64,000 bases of DNA from Paenibacillus yonginensis (GCF_001685395.1 NZ_CP014167.1:3796501-3860500), one strand, 5' to 3'. Positions 45,183 through 55,406 are shown, numbered from the stretch's first letter. Translations and numbers: made by a program. Notes: generated by a model from the sequence alone, not told the origin.

Positions 45183-46250
45183 TTATTCTCCTTTTTCCAG
45201 CAATTCGGACTGCTCGGCAATGGTCAAGGCGGAAAGAATTTCTTCGATCTCCCCGTTCATAACCTGATCCAGCTTGTGCAGCGTAAGACCGATGCGGTGA
45301 TCGGTTACGCGGCTTTGCGGGAAGTTGTAGGTCCGGATGCGTTCACTGCGGTCACCGGTGCCGACTTTGCTTTTGCGTTCTCCGGCGTATTTTGCTTCTT
45401 CTTCCTGACGCATCATATCGTAAATCCGGGTGCGCAGCACCTGCAGCGCTTTCTCCTTGTTGGAGTTCTGCGACTTGCCGTCCTGGCACGTAGCGACGAT
45501 TCCGGTAGGAATGTGAGTCACCCGTACTGCGGATTTGGTTGTATTGACCGACTGTCCGCCTGCTCCGCTGGAGCAGAATGTATCGACGCGGATGTCTTTA
45601 TCGTTGATCTCGATATCGACTTCTTCCGCTTCCGGCATGACCGCCACCGTTGAAGTCGAGGTATGAATCCGTCCGCCAGACTCTGTGGCCGGAATCCGCT
45701 GCACGCGGTGAGCGCCGCTTTCGTATTTCATTTTGCTGTAAGCGCCGCGCCCGTTAATCATAAAGATAACCTCTTTGAAACCGCCGAGGTCGCTTTCATT
45801 CACGTCCATCAGCTCTACGCGCCAGCCTTGGGCATCTGCATAACGGGTATACATGCGGTAGAGGTCGGCAGCAAACAAAGCTGCTTCGTCTCCGCCGGCA
45901 GCGCCGCGAATTTCGACGATCACGTTCTTGTCGTCATTCGGGTCTTTAGGCAGCAGCAAAACACGAATCTGCTCTTCGAGCTCCGTCTTGCGGGCAGTCA
46001 AATTGTCGATTTCGCCTTTGACCATTTCTTTCATCTCATCGTCAAGCTTCTCGTTCTGCATCTCTTTGGCAGCTTCGAGTTCTTCAACAACTTGCTTGTA
46101 TTCATTATAAGCTTCGTAAGTGGGCTGCAAATCGGATTGTTCTTTGGAATAATCTCGCAGCTTCTTCGGATCGCTTGCCACATCCGGATCGCAAAGCAGC
46201 TCACTCAGCTTCTCGTAACGGTCGATCAGGGCTTCAAGTTTATCCAGCAA
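45183..46250 (-). CDS. prfA: Peptide chain release factor 1
   Basis: Recognises UAA and UAG stop codons and triggers peptide release, 355 aa. The stop-codon tripeptide region is [14 protein letters not shown] (PAT), and the catalytic GGQ is in [17 protein letters not shown]. The start is a TTG (46248-46250) with GAGAGGTG 7 bases upstream, giving [15 protein letters not shown] as in homologues. Followed by prmC. Confidence 0.96.
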   Translation of the reverse strand: MLDKLEALIDRYEKLSELLCDPDVASDPKKLRDYSKEQSDLQPTYEAYNEYKQVVEELEAAKEMQNEKLDDEMKEMVKGEIDNLTARKTELEEQIRVLLLPKDPNDDKNVIVEIRGAAGGDEAALFAADLYRMYTRYADAQGWRVELMDVNESDLGGFKEVIFMINGRGAYSKMKYESGAHRVQRIPATESGGRIHTSTSTVAVMPEAEEVDIEINDKDIRVDTFCSSGAGGQSVNTTKSAVRVTHIPTGIVATCQDGKSQNSNKEKALQVLRTRIYDMMRQEEEAKYAGERKSKVGTGDRSERIRTYNFPQSRVTDHRIGLTLHKLDQVMNGEIEEILSALTIAEQSELLEKGE

Positions 46251-46462
46251 AGGAGTTCACCTCTCATAAGGTCATGAAATATAGACATAATATATATTTA
46301 TTCTCGAAATTTCGGGTTGGTAAACGACTTTTTATTATATCATGAAGCTTTAAATTTGAACAGATAGGGTTTCTTGATTTTTGTTTCCAGAACTTTTAGA
46401 CTGAAATCAGAACCGTTTCATTGGTGTTTAACTATTACGATTTCAACGGAAGGTGAAGCACA

Positions 46463-47407
46463 ATGTCCAATCCAGATAGCAGCAAGGCCGACGGACGGCC
46501 AAAAATCGCCGTCGTAACCGGTGCAAGCGGAGGGATGGGACTCGCCACAGCCAGGCTGCTCGCCTCTGAGCACGGCATGAAGGTATACCTGCTGGCCCGG
46601 AGCCTGGAGCGGGGAACCGCAGCCCTGGAGAATATCAAACGCTGCAGCAAACGGGATGATCCGGAGCTGATCCTGTGTGATCTCGGCTCCATGGAGCAAG
46701 TCCGGCGGGCCGCTGAAGAAATCAGGTCCCGCTGTGGACATATCGACGTCCTGGTGAACAATGCCGGTGTCCTAACCCTGAAGAGGGAAGAAACCGAAGA
46801 TGGATTTGAACGCCAGCTGGGCGTTAACCATCTTGGACATTTTGTTCTAACCCGGGAGCTGCTCCCCTTGCTCGCGGAAAGCCCTCAAGGACGGATTGTC
46901 ATCGTCTCTTCGGCCGTTCACAAGATCGGCAGAATGAATTACAATGATCCGCACATGAAGCGGCATTATACGGCATGGGGCGCTTATGGCCGATCCAAGC
47001 TGGCTAATTTGTGGTTTATGAAGGAACTCAATGACCGGCTCAAGGACAGCCGGGTGACGGTCAATGCCGTCCATCCCGGGGCAGTATCGACACAGATCGG
47101 CGTCAATCGCAGCACCGGCTTCGGAGCCTTTGTACACCGGATGCTGAAGCCTTTTTTCCTGACGCCCGAGCAGGGCGTGGACACGGCTGTTTATTTGGCC
47201 TCCTCCCCGGAGGTCGCCGAAATGTCCGGCCTTTATTTCTACAAGCGCAAACCGGCAAAAATATCGGCGAAGGCTTCTTCTCCTGAATTGGCCCACCGCT
47301 TCTGGGAGTGGAGCGAAGAGGTAACCGGATACCGGGATACACCAAAGCCAAAATCCGTTGAGGCAACAATTCCGACAGGTCCTTTGGGCATAAACTCTTT
47401 TCGCTAG
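46463..47407 (+). CDS. Short-chain dehydrogenase/reductase
   Basis: Classical SDR, 314 aa. Cofactor motif VTGASGGMGLATARL, NNAGVLTL, catalytic YGRSK within WGAYGRSKLANLWFM, and the PGAVSTQIG segment. Related to the retinol-dehydrogenase/WWOX-like group but clearly different from the SDR at 41.3 kb. AAGGTG lies ahead of the ATG. It converges with the XRE regulator gene downstream. Substrate unknown. Confidence 0.85.
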   Translation: MSNPDSSKADGRPKIAVVTGASGGMGLATARLLASEHGMKVYLLARSLERGTAALENIKRCSKRDDPELILCDLGSMEQVRRAAEEIRSRCGHIDVLVNNAGVLTLKREETEDGFERQLGVNHLGHFVLTRELLPLLAESPQGRIVIVSSAVHKIGRMNYNDPHMKRHYTAWGAYGRSKLANLWFMKELNDRLKDSRVTVNAVHPGAVSTQIGVNRSTGFGAFVHRMLKPFFLTPEQGVDTAVYLASSPEVAEMSGLYFYKRKPAKISAKASSPELAHRFWEWSEEVTGYRDTPKPKSVEATIPTGPLGINSFR

Positions 47408-47450
47408 GTCCTTTCGCCATTTCACAATATAACTATAAATACGTTTTTGT

Positions 47451-48938
47451 CTAAGCGCCGTCCGCAGGAGTACGGCGCTTATTCTCTGTCTGCTCATGCA
47501 GGACCTCGATCAGCTCGCGAAACATGGCAAGATCCTGGGGGCCCGCATGCTCGCGGTACTGCTCGAACAAAGCGGCACAGCGAATGATGCCGGCATTATT
47601 CCTGGCAGCAATTCCCCACGCCAGGCTCCGCAGCAGATGAGCCATAGCCGGGGCAAACCGCTGCTTTTTTAACTCGTACACCGCCAGTTCACCAAAGAAA
47701 TGCACGCCCCACTCGCGGGCAAACGGGCTGCTCACGAACTTCGGAGAATCCGCCAGGTGTCGCTGCAGCCCGGACAAGACTCCTCCATCAGCAGCTGGTA
47801 TTTCGCCAAGCGGAGCGGCGATCCCGTCGATGATCGGCTGGCAGCGCTCCAGAATAACGTCCAGGTCATAGCCGTGTTCGTTAGCGGCCTGAACCATCCG
47901 GAAGACTGCTCCAGGCTTGTCTGCCCCCTCGGACAGCAGATTCCGGTCAGCATAAGCCTGCAGCGCTTCCGGTTCTCCGGCCAGCATCCGGCAGGCAAGG
48001 GTTTCGGCCTCCACCCAATCCTCGAACGGCTTCAAGCTTCCCTGCATCCCCCCGGCAGACGCCTGTACTCTGCTTGTGTCCCTGCATAAGGAAAGGTAAT
48101 GAAGCGCCCGGTCATATTCTCCACGTTTCTCAAATACGATTGCCCGCAGCCGGTAACTGTGCAGGATATAACTCAGCTGGGGCCTGAACGGGTCCCCCTG
48201 GTCAAATCCGGCCGGTTGGGCAAGCTGTTCGGGCGCCTTTTTTCCCCTCTTATGCAACAAAGGAGATTCGGCTGACGTTTTTCGTTCAAGCTCTTCCGCC
48301 AGCTGCTCTACTCTCTCCCATTTACGCAAAAAGGCATACGTATCCGCCAGATCCAGCAGCGCTTCCACCTGATCGGCTTCGTCCAGCCGCTCCAGAAAAC
48401 CTTCGAATCTCGTGGCCGATCTTAAAAGCGTATCTTTATCCTCCAGGCTGAACCTGGCGATTTGAAACAGCCGGTATTCACATAAAGCCAGTCGTTCCGA
48501 GTGCTGATATTTCTCGCTTTCCGCCACGTTCTGATAAAGAATGGAAGCCGCCTCCATGCGCCCTTCGCCAAGAAACTGCTCCGCGAGCTCAAACAGCAGC
48601 GGACCGTAGGACGGATTCTCCAGCATGCTCCGAACGACAAGCACCATTCCTTCTGTTTTGCCAAGCTCGGCAGAGCGGCGGAGGAAAGGGGAATATCGCC
48701 GCCAATCCGGCGCCGTCTCCATACATGCTTTGCCATACTGGTCGTAGAAATAACCTTCCGGCAGCCCCATTGCTGCCGTAATCCGGTCCATCTGGCCAAC
48801 GGACAAAAACCGGTGACCTTTTAAAATATTGCTGACCGTGCCGGAATTAAGTCCGGACCGTTCAGCAAACTGGGTGATCGACAATTGATGTGTCTTGAGG
48901 TAATGTTCGATTGCCGTTTGAATGGTTCTGTCTGCCAA
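47451..48938 (-). CDS. XRE-type helix-turn-helix regulator with a long TPR-like helical domain
   Basis: Protein of 495 aa. Residues about 1-60 form an XRE helix-turn-helix (SITQFAERSGLNSGTVSNIL, then GHRFLSVGQMDRITAAMGLPEGYFYDQYG). The rest is all-helical with repeat-like units (FELAEQFLGEGRMEAASILYQ; LLDLADTYAFLRKWERVEQL; AIVFEKRGEYDRALHYLSLC) that suggest tetratricopeptide folds. The start is a TTG (48936-48938) with a GGGGGAG site 5 bases upstream; the longer frame has no ribosome site. Similar two-part regulators are common in Paenibacillus. Targets and any ligand or peptide are unknown. Confidence 0.75.
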   Translation of the reverse strand: MADRTIQTAIEHYLKTHQLSITQFAERSGLNSGTVSNILKGHRFLSVGQMDRITAAMGLPEGYFYDQYGKACMETAPDWRRYSPFLRRSAELGKTEGMVLVVRSMLENPSYGPLLFELAEQFLGEGRMEAASILYQNVAESEKYQHSERLALCEYRLFQIARFSLEDKDTLLRSATRFEGFLERLDEADQVEALLDLADTYAFLRKWERVEQLAEELERKTSAESPLLHKRGKKAPEQLAQPAGFDQGDPFRPQLSYILHSYRLRAIVFEKRGEYDRALHYLSLCRDTSRVQASAGGMQGSLKPFEDWVEAETLACRMLAGEPEALQAYADRNLLSEGADKPGAVFRMVQAANEHGYDLDVILERCQPIIDGIAAPLGEIPAADGGVLSGLQRHLADSPKFVSSPFAREWGVHFFGELAVYELKKQRFAPAMAHLLRSLAWGIAARNNAGIIRCAALFEQYREHAGPQDLAMFRELIEVLHEQTENKRRTPADGA

Positions 48939-49097
48939 TCTTGCTCCCCCAGTTCTTCCAGTCTTGTTCCTTGTCCTCTTTCGAGACAAGTTTATTTTAT
49001 GATCGTGATCGATTTGTCGAGATTATGGATAGCTTCATAGTATTCAGATTTCCAGCAGTGGTCAAGGAATTGTGGCCGGTTTGCCTTCATTCCATTA

Positions 49098-49131
49098 CAA
49101 AAAAGCCCCGTCAGGGAACCCCGCGGGACTT
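49098..49131 (-). terminator. Terminator of ychF
   Basis: The AGTCCCG/CGGGGCT stem (one G-U) is followed on the minus strand by TTTTTT, about 75 bases past the ychF stop. Confidence 0.8.
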
Positions 49132-49205
49132 TGAAGATGCGACGGACGCCAGCCGACCGGTTTACCTCCGACCCTGCTCTGCCAAGCTCGCTTGAATGAG
49201 TTGTT

Positions 49206-50306
49206 TTATACGTTAAACCGGAAATGCATGACGTCTCCGTCCTGCACGACATAATCTTTGCCTTCGAGACGAAGCTGGCCGCGCTCTTTGGCGGCGTTCA
49301 TCGAACCCGCAGCAATCAAATCCTCATAAGAGACAACCTCCGCACGGATAAAGCCGCGCTCGAAATCGCTGTGAATCACGCCTGCTGCGCCAGGAGCTTT
49401 GGTCCCTTTGCGGATGGTCCAGGCACGAACCTCCTGCACGCCGGCCGTAAAATAGGTATACAAGCCAAGCAGGCTGTAAGCCGCTTTGATCAAACGGTTC
49501 AAACCGGATTCCTCCAGGCCCAGCTCTTCCAGGAACATCGCTTTGTCTTCGCCTTCAAGCTCGGCAATTTCCGCTTCCACTTTGGCGCTGATCGGCACCA
49601 CAGCCGCATTCTCGGCCGCTGCAAATTCGCGGACCTGCTGGACATACGGATTGGTATCAGCATCAGCTACGCCGTCTTCGCTGACATTCGCCGCATACAG
49701 CACCGGCTTCATCGTCAGCAGATGAAGATCGCGGATCAGCAGCTTCTCTTCATCGGACAGCTCCACGCTGCGCGCAGCCTGATCGTTGTACAGCGCTTCT
49801 TTCAGACGCTCCAGCACTTCCACTTCCTGCGCGTATTGCTTGTTGCCGCCTTTCATGTTCTTCTTGGCGCGGTCGATCCGTTTGTCCACGCTCTCCAGAT
49901 CGGCCAGAATCAGCTCCAGGTTGATCGTCTGAATGTCGCTGACCGGGTTCACTTTGCCGTCAACATGCGTAATGTTCTCGTCTTCAAAGCAGCGCACCAC
50001 GTGAACAATCGCATCCACTTCGCGGATATGCGCGAGGAATTTGTTGCCCAGACCTTCGCCTTTGCTCGCTCCGCGCACCAGACCCGCAATATCCACAAAT
50101 TCGAACGCTGTTGGCACGGTCTTATTCGGTACTACCAGCTCCGTCAATTTGTCCAGACGTTCATCCGGAACCTCTACGACCCCCACGTTGGGATCAATCG
50201 TACAAAACGGATAGTTGGCGGATTCCGCACCCGCTTGTGTAATCGCGTTAAACAGTGTGGACTTACCCACGTTCGGCAGACCCACGATTCCTGCTTTCAA
50301 AGCCAT
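49206..50306 (-). CDS. ychF: Redox-regulated ATPase YchF (Obg-related)
   Basis: Universally conserved P-loop protein of the Obg group that binds ATP rather than GTP and associates with ribosomes, 366 aa. P loop [39 protein letters not shown]-type switch region, the unusual G4-site ANVSE, and the C-terminal TGS domain ([32 protein letters not shown]). The ATG has GAGGAG upstream. Single-gene unit. Confidence 0.96.
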   Translation of the reverse strand: MALKAGIVGLPNVGKSTLFNAITQAGAESANYPFCTIDPNVGVVEVPDERLDKLTELVVPNKTVPTAFEFVDIAGLVRGASKGEGLGNKFLAHIREVDAIVHVVRCFEDENITHVDGKVNPVSDIQTINLELILADLESVDKRIDRAKKNMKGGNKQYAQEVEVLERLKEALYNDQAARSVELSDEEKLLIRDLHLLTMKPVLYAANVSEDGVADADTNPYVQQVREFAAAENAAVVPISAKVEAEIAELEGEDKAMFLEELGLEESGLNRLIKAAYSLLGLYTYFTAGVQEVRAWTIRKGTKAPGAAGVIHSDFERGFIRAEVVSYEDLIAAGSMNAAKERGQLRLEGKDYVVQDGDVMHFRFNV

Positions 50307-50520
50307 TTATATGACAACTCCTCATAATACGTAAAATGGATTTCATTCTTCTTTATCTCATTCTTCTTTAGACCTAATGTCAAAACCTACTATCAAACAA
50401 TCCTACTTATTATATATTAGATCAAATACGGGGGCAAGGCTTGAAGAACCCTTGTTTCTGCCTGGCACAAACAACCGGGAACCGCCTGCCCCTGCGGTGC
50501 GGTCTCTTCCTTCTCCACGC

Positions 50521-51768
50521 TCATGGCAGAGGCAGGCGGACAAGCCGCTGCGTCTCCCGCAGCTCGCGGATCGTGCCCGCGCCGATGCCAAACATCGCCA
50601 CCCGCAGCTCCAGCTCGGTGAGGGCGAGCTGCTCGTCCACCGACGCCTCCGACGTCACCGCCGGAGCGAGCAGCGCCCGCCCGAAGCCGGCCAGATCGGC
50701 GCCGAGCGCAATAGCTTTGGCCGCGTCCAGCCCGCTGGCCAGGCCGCCGCTGGCAATAAGCGCCGCCTCCGGCAGCCGTCCGCGCACATCGCGGACGCAT
50801 TCGGCGGTCGGATTGCCCCAGCCGGCGAAGGTGTCCGCGGCCATGCGGCGGAGCCTATCTGCGCTGCGGTATTTTTCCACCTGACTCCAGGAGGTGCCCC
50901 CCGCGCCCGCCACATCAATAAAAGCTGCCCCCGCCGAATAGAGGCGCTGCGCTGTCTCGCCGTCGATGCCCCAGCCAACCTCTTTGACGCCGACCGGAAC
51001 CTCCAGCTCCCGGCACAGCTGCTCAATCCGTTTCAGCAGACCGCCGAAGGCCGTGTTCCCTTCCGGCTGGAACACCTCCTGCAGGCTGTTCAAATGCAGC
51101 ACCAGCATGTCCGCTTCGGCGATCTCCACAGCCCGGCGCACGTCAGCCGTGCCGAAACCGTAGTTAAGCTGCACCGCTCCCAAATTCGCAATGACGGGAA
51201 TCGTCGGCGCAAACCGGCGGACAGCGAAGGTAGATGCCAATTCAGCACGTTCTACCGCAGCCCGTACCGACCCCACGCCCATCGCCCAGCCTCGGTGTTC
51301 GGCCGCTTCGGCCAGCCGCTCGTTAATCGAGCCGCCCACCGCGCTGCCTCCTGTCATCGAGCTGATCAGCAGCGGAGCCCGCAGCTTATGGCCGAGAAAT
51401 TCCGTGTCCAGGGAAATCGCATCAAAGTCCAGCTCCGGCAGGGCGTTGTGCTGGAAGCGGTAACGCTCCAGCCCCGTTGTAATCCCGGCACCTTCCACGT
51501 CTTCCTCCAGAACAATCCGGATATGCTCCGTCTTCCGTCCGGAGGTATCCGTCAGGGCTGCAGAAGAGGACGAAAGCAGCGCTTCAAGTTTTCCCGCGGC
51601 TGTATGAGCAGCCTTTTGCCTGTCTGAACCTCTCTGCGCCTCCTCCGTCCGGATTTCCTTCTTTCCTTCCCGCAGGACCTCCGACCGAATTTCCCCGCCT
51701 ATATCCTGCCGCCCTTGCTGCCGTCTCCGGCCTCTGTAAACATTCCCGTGCCTCTGCCGCTGCTTCAC
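50521..51768 (-). CDS. fni: Type 2 isopentenyl-diphosphate delta-isomerase with N-terminal extension
   Basis: FMN- and NAD(P)H-dependent enzyme interconverting IPP and DMAPP. The family core starts at about residue 77 (GRKTEHIRIVLEEDVEGAG) and includes LLISSMTGGSAVGGSINERLAEAA, LQEVFQPEGNTAFGG (substrate Gln), VKEVGWGI, DVAGAGGTSW and the FMN phosphate loop ASGGLASGLDAAKAIALGA. Residues 1-76 are an extra, highly charged stretch (Arg/Gln/Glu-rich) not found in the approximately 350-aa norm. The start is a GTG (51766-51768) with AAGGAAG 8 bases upstream; no closer start codon with a ribosome site is visible. The last 180 residues are unusually GC-rich. Confidence 0.88.
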   Translation of the reverse strand: MKQRQRHGNVYRGRRRQQGRQDIGGEIRSEVLREGKKEIRTEEAQRGSDRQKAAHTAAGKLEALLSSSSAALTDTSGRKTEHIRIVLEEDVEGAGITTGLERYRFQHNALPELDFDAISLDTEFLGHKLRAPLLISSMTGGSAVGGSINERLAEAAEHRGWAMGVGSVRAAVERAELASTFAVRRFAPTIPVIANLGAVQLNYGFGTADVRRAVEIAEADMLVLHLNSLQEVFQPEGNTAFGGLLKRIEQLCRELEVPVGVKEVGWGIDGETAQRLYSAGAAFIDVAGAGGTSWSQVEKYRSADRLRRMAADTFAGWGNPTAECVRDVRGRLPEAALIASGGLASGLDAAKAIALGADLAGFGRALLAPAVTSEASVDEQLALTELELRVAMFGIGAGTIRELRETQRLVRLPLP

Positions 51769-52016
51769 TTCGATTTCTTCCTTTCTTCCTTCAAACGTTC
51801 ATCGTCCACTTGCCGAACCGAACCAGCCGTTCAGAACCAGCTTTGGGCCGCCATAGGGTAAACAGTAATCATTTTTGATGCCGAATGCAAGAGGGGCCGC
51901 GCATCCTGCCTGCCTCGATCGAACGATCCGTCCAGGAGCCCTTGCTTCAAAAATGACGGTTCAAGGTATATAAATGGCACAGAAACCACAAGCTTACCCT
52001 CAAGGAGGAGAAGGAC

Positions 52017-53633
52017 ATGAACAGCCGCAAAGAACCGAAGCCCGGAGCTCATAGGCCGGGCCGGCCGCTTGAAACCGCCGCCCACCGGCGCAGGCGCCTT
52101 ACCGCGCTGTCCCTCGCCGGATTGGCCGTCCTCCTGGTGCTGTGGGTGGCAGGCGTCATGATTTATCAGACCCACAAACCGCTGGCCCATGGCGTATCTT
52201 ATGAAAGCCCCGAATACACCGTATCCGGCGTTCGGTTCTTATATGATCTGACTTACCCGGACGGGGACGGCGGAATTCTTCAGGAACGGAATATCGTGGA
52301 CCGAATGTACGAAATGGTTGGAGAAGCCAGGCAGTATATCGTCCTGGACATGTTCCTTTTTAATGATTATGTACATAAAGGCGCTGTTTTTCCGGATGTG
52401 AGCGGGGAATTGGCGCGTAAGCTTATTGACCAGAAAAAGAAATATCCCATGCTTCAGGCGCTTGTCATAACCGATGAAATCAACACCAACTACGGTTCTG
52501 CGCCGAATAAGTTATTTGAACAGCTCAAGCAGGCCGGCATCCGCGTCGCCATTACGGACTTGAACCCGCTTCGCGACCCGACACCCGCTTATTCAGCCGT
52601 GTGGCGGACCTTCCTCCAGTGGTTCGGTCAGAGCGGCAGCGGGTGGATTCCGAACCTGATGGCCTCGGACGGTCCCGACATTACCTTGCGTTCTTATTTG
52701 AAGCTGCTGAACGTGAAAGCCAATCACCGGAAAGTGCTCGTCACGGAGAACAGCGCGCTGATCTCCTCCGGGAACGTCCATAACGCCAGCGCTTATCATT
52801 CGAATATTGCTTTCGAGGTGAAGTCGGAGCCCCTGGCCGCAGACATTCTGCAGACCGAGCAGGATGTGCTGCGCTTCTCGGGCGGGGGAAGGCTTCCCGG
52901 GCTGGGCGACGAAAGCTCCGCCACTCCACCGGCATCCGCGTCGGCATCCGCGTTGGCATCCGTACCCTCATCCCTATCGGCACCGGCTCCAAGCATGCCG
53001 CCAACGCCGCAAGCAGCCGCTCCGGCGAACGGAGACGAAGTACACATCCGGTACGTGACCGAAGGAAAAATTAACAGCCGCGTCCTGGAGACAATCGGCC
53101 AGCTCAAGCAAGGCGATACGCTGTGGATGGGCATGTTCTATCTGGGCGATCCCAAAGTGATCAAAGCCGTGCTGAACGCCTCCAAGCGGGGAGCGGCGGT
53201 CAAGCTGCTGCTTGACCCCAATGAAAATGCCTTCGGCCGCGACAAGGCGGGCATACCGAACCGTCCGGCCGCGGAGAAGCTGTTCCAGCGTTCAGGAGGA
53301 CGGATCGAAATCCGCTGGTACAACACTACCCGGGAGCAATATCACACCAAGCTGGTCTATGCCGCCAAAGCTTCGGGTGAAAGCCTCCTGATCGGAGGAT
53401 CGGCTAACCTGACGCCGCGCAATCTCAGGGACTATAACCTGGAGAATGCACTCAGGATCAAAGCTCCGCGAAGCAGCGAGGTCGTGAGCGAAGTCGGCCG
53501 GTATTTCCACCGGCTTTGGAGCAATGAAGGGGCCTCCTACTCGCTTGATTACGAGGCCTACCGGCAGAAAAGCGTGTGGTTTAAGGAGATCGTTTTTAAC
53601 CTGCAGAACTGGCTTGGCTTCACGACTTATTGA
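52017..53633 (+). CDS. Membrane-anchored phospholipase D-fold protein with altered HKD motifs
   Basis: Protein of 538 aa: one N-terminal membrane segment (LTALSLAGLAVLLVLWVAGV), then two PLD domains. Motif 1 is NHRKVLVTENSALISSGN (His at residue 237) and motif 2 is YHTKLVYAAKASG...GGSANLTP (His at residue 443). Both keep His-x-Lys, but the Asp of HxKxxxxD is Glu in the first and Ala in the second. A Ser/Ala/Pro-rich linker (bases about 52910-53030) joins the domains. It probably acts on phospholipids or another phosphodiester outside the membrane; it may also be inactive. A strong AAGGAGGAG site precedes the ATG. Converges with the cls gene. Confidence 0.75.
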   Translation: MNSRKEPKPGAHRPGRPLETAAHRRRRLTALSLAGLAVLLVLWVAGVMIYQTHKPLAHGVSYESPEYTVSGVRFLYDLTYPDGDGGILQERNIVDRMYEMVGEARQYIVLDMFLFNDYVHKGAVFPDVSGELARKLIDQKKKYPMLQALVITDEINTNYGSAPNKLFEQLKQAGIRVAITDLNPLRDPTPAYSAVWRTFLQWFGQSGSGWIPNLMASDGPDITLRSYLKLLNVKANHRKVLVTENSALISSGNVHNASAYHSNIAFEVKSEPLAADILQTEQDVLRFSGGGRLPGLGDESSATPPASASASALASVPSSLSAPAPSMPPTPQAAAPANGDEVHIRYVTEGKINSRVLETIGQLKQGDTLWMGMFYLGDPKVIKAVLNASKRGAAVKLLLDPNENAFGRDKAGIPNRPAAEKLFQRSGGRIEIRWYNTTREQYHTKLVYAAKASGESLLIGGSANLTPRNLRDYNLENALRIKAPRSSEVVSEVGRYFHRLWSNEGASYSLDYEAYRQKSVWFKEIVFNLQNWLGFTTY

Positions 53634-53677
53634 GGTGTTACAGCCGAATCCGTCGCCTTTGGGAGCGGATATAAGGA

Positions 53678-53709
53678 AAGACCCTCCGGCCTGCGGCCGG
53701 AGGGTCTTC
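53678..53709. terminator. Terminator between the convergent PLD and cls genes
   Basis: The 14-base arms AAGACCCTCCGGCC/GGCCGGAGGGTCTT with a TGC loop have modest T tracts on both sides. Confidence 0.85.
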
Positions 53710-53739
53710 CTGTTTGACAAGCTGGAAGGTTTATTGAAA

Positions 53740-55248
53740 TTAGAGGAGCGGAGACATCAGGCGGGCAGCCGATTCCATGAACCGTACCACGATCTTTTTC
53801 CGCATAAAGGCATTTAGTTCGATCAGGTGGGTGGATAACAAATCGCGTTCGAAATCGGCAACCATCTTGTCCACGCTTTCCGTGCCGACAAGCAGCGCAT
53901 TGACCTCAAAATTCAAATGAAAGCTGCGCATGTCCATGTTGGCGGTGCCGACCGTCGCTACCTTGCCGTCTGCGATCAGCAGCTTGGAGTGCAGGAACCC
54001 CTTCTCATATTCGTAAATCTTGACCCCTGCTTCAAGCAGGGACGGGAAATAGGAGTGGGAAGCCAGGAAAGGCAGCCATTTGTCCGGTTTGGCCGGGAAC
54101 AGGATGCGCACGTCTAGCCCGGCAAGGGCCGCTACCTGCAGTGCGGTCAGGATGTCGTCGTCCGGGATGAAATAAGGCGTCGCCAGCCAAACCGATTTCT
54201 CGGCGGATACGATCATGCTGAAGATGATATTTTTGAGCGAGTCGTTCTCGTTATCCGGACCGTTGGGAATAATCTGTACAGCTCCCGTACAGTTGCGTTC
54301 AAGCTCGGGCGATAAATACTCCAGCCCCATGAGGGTTTGACCGGTGACGTATTTCCAGTCCTGGAGAAAAATAATTTGCAGCGTCCGCACGGCTTCGCCT
54401 TTGACGAGCATATGCGTATCGCGCCAGAAGCCGTAAGTCTTGCTGCGGCTCAAATATTCGTCGCCGACGTTCAGGCCTCCCATGAAGGCCGTCTTGCCGT
54501 CAATAACTACAATCTTGCGGTGATTGCGGTAATTCACGCGGCTGGACAAAGCCAGAAAGCGGACAGCACCAAAAATACCGATTTCAATACCGGCATCTCT
54601 CATTTCCTTCAGAAAGGATTTGGGCAGGCCGATGCTCCCCACCGCGTCATACATAAAGCGGACCTCGACGCCTTCCTTCGCTTTCTCGATCAACGTCTGC
54701 TGGATTTCCCGGCCGATCGCATCCGCGCGGTAAATATAATATTCCATATGGATATGGTGAGTCGCCTTCTTCAGCTCCAGGAGCAGCGAAGAGAAGGTTT
54801 CTTCACCGTTCGTCAGCACCCAGGTGCGGCTGGCCAGAGAAACGGGAGTACGGGCCATTTTCTGCGAGAGGCGCAGCAGCTTCTGCTGATCATGGGAGAA
54901 ACGGGTATCCTCGCCTTTGATGATCAGGCCATTATGGTCGATCCGCTCATATGCCTCTTGATCCTCCAAAGCCTTCTTGTCGTATTTCTTTCTTCGGAAA
55001 TAGTTTTGTCCGATGAGGAAATACAGGACCAGGCCTACGACAGGCAGCAGGGCCAGGACCAGAATCCAGGCCAGCGTACTGGACGGGTTGCGGTTCTCCA
55101 TAAAGATGGCAAGTCCGATCGTAATTACCGTCAGCGTTTGGAAGATACTCAGCAGCGTACCGCCGAACTTCCCGAAGAAATTAAAGCCGAACAGATAGAA
55201 AATAATCAATATGACCGTTATGAAAAATATCTGTATCCCTTTTCTCAT
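53740..55248 (-). CDS. cls: Cardiolipin synthase
   Basis: Makes cardiolipin from two phosphatidylglycerol molecules at the membrane, 502 aa. Two N-terminal membrane helices (IFFITVILIIFYLFGFNFFG and the LAWILVLALLPVVGLVLYFLIG region) precede two full HKD motifs, HRKIVVIDGKTAFMGGLN and HSKLLIADGKVATVGTANMD. The ATG at 55246-55248 has AAGGGG 7 bases upstream; the longer frame adds ten unlikely residues. The complete HKD motifs contrast with those of the PLD protein next door. Confidence 0.93.
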   Translation of the reverse strand: MRKGIQIFFITVILIIFYLFGFNFFGKFGGTLLSIFQTLTVITIGLAIFMENRNPSSTLAWILVLALLPVVGLVLYFLIGQNYFRRKKYDKKALEDQEAYERIDHNGLIIKGEDTRFSHDQQKLLRLSQKMARTPVSLASRTWVLTNGEETFSSLLLELKKATHHIHMEYYIYRADAIGREIQQTLIEKAKEGVEVRFMYDAVGSIGLPKSFLKEMRDAGIEIGIFGAVRFLALSSRVNYRNHRKIVVIDGKTAFMGGLNVGDEYLSRSKTYGFWRDTHMLVKGEAVRTLQIIFLQDWKYVTGQTLMGLEYLSPELERNCTGAVQIIPNGPDNENDSLKNIIFSMIVSAEKSVWLATPYFIPDDDILTALQVAALAGLDVRILFPAKPDKWLPFLASHSYFPSLLEAGVKIYEYEKGFLHSKLLIADGKVATVGTANMDMRSFHLNFEVNALLVGTESVDKMVADFERDLLSTHLIELNAFMRKKIVVRFMESAARLMSPLL

Positions 55249-55375
55249 ATCATTCCCCTTGATCTGTCTATATCGCAAAAATTTTGCTGAAGATATGCCT
55301 TAGTCTATATTACACGAACAAACAAATTCTTCCTAACAAAATTCATCATGAAATGTCAGGTTTTTTCAGGTCCGG

Positions 55376-55404
55376 TTGACAAAACGTTCGGTCCGTGAAA
55401 GAAT
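55376..55404 (+). promoter_or_regulatory. Sigma-A promoter of the tetR-SMR unit
   Basis: TTGACA, 17 bases, AAGAAT. The expected start point falls within the palindrome at 55407-55424. Confidence 0.65.
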
Positions 55405-55406
55405 AT

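Noticed and set aside
46251-46462. Palindrome CGAAATTTCG and A/T-rich stretch between prfA and the SDR gene
   Set aside because: Short A/T-rich palindromes are expected by chance in such a gap, and no paired second site or promoter layout supports an operator.
51869-51956. Spaced inverted repeat TCATTTTTGA/TCAAAAATGA before the PLD gene
   Set aside because: Ten-base arms of low complexity separated by 68 bases; no T tract, promoter or known motif makes it convincing.
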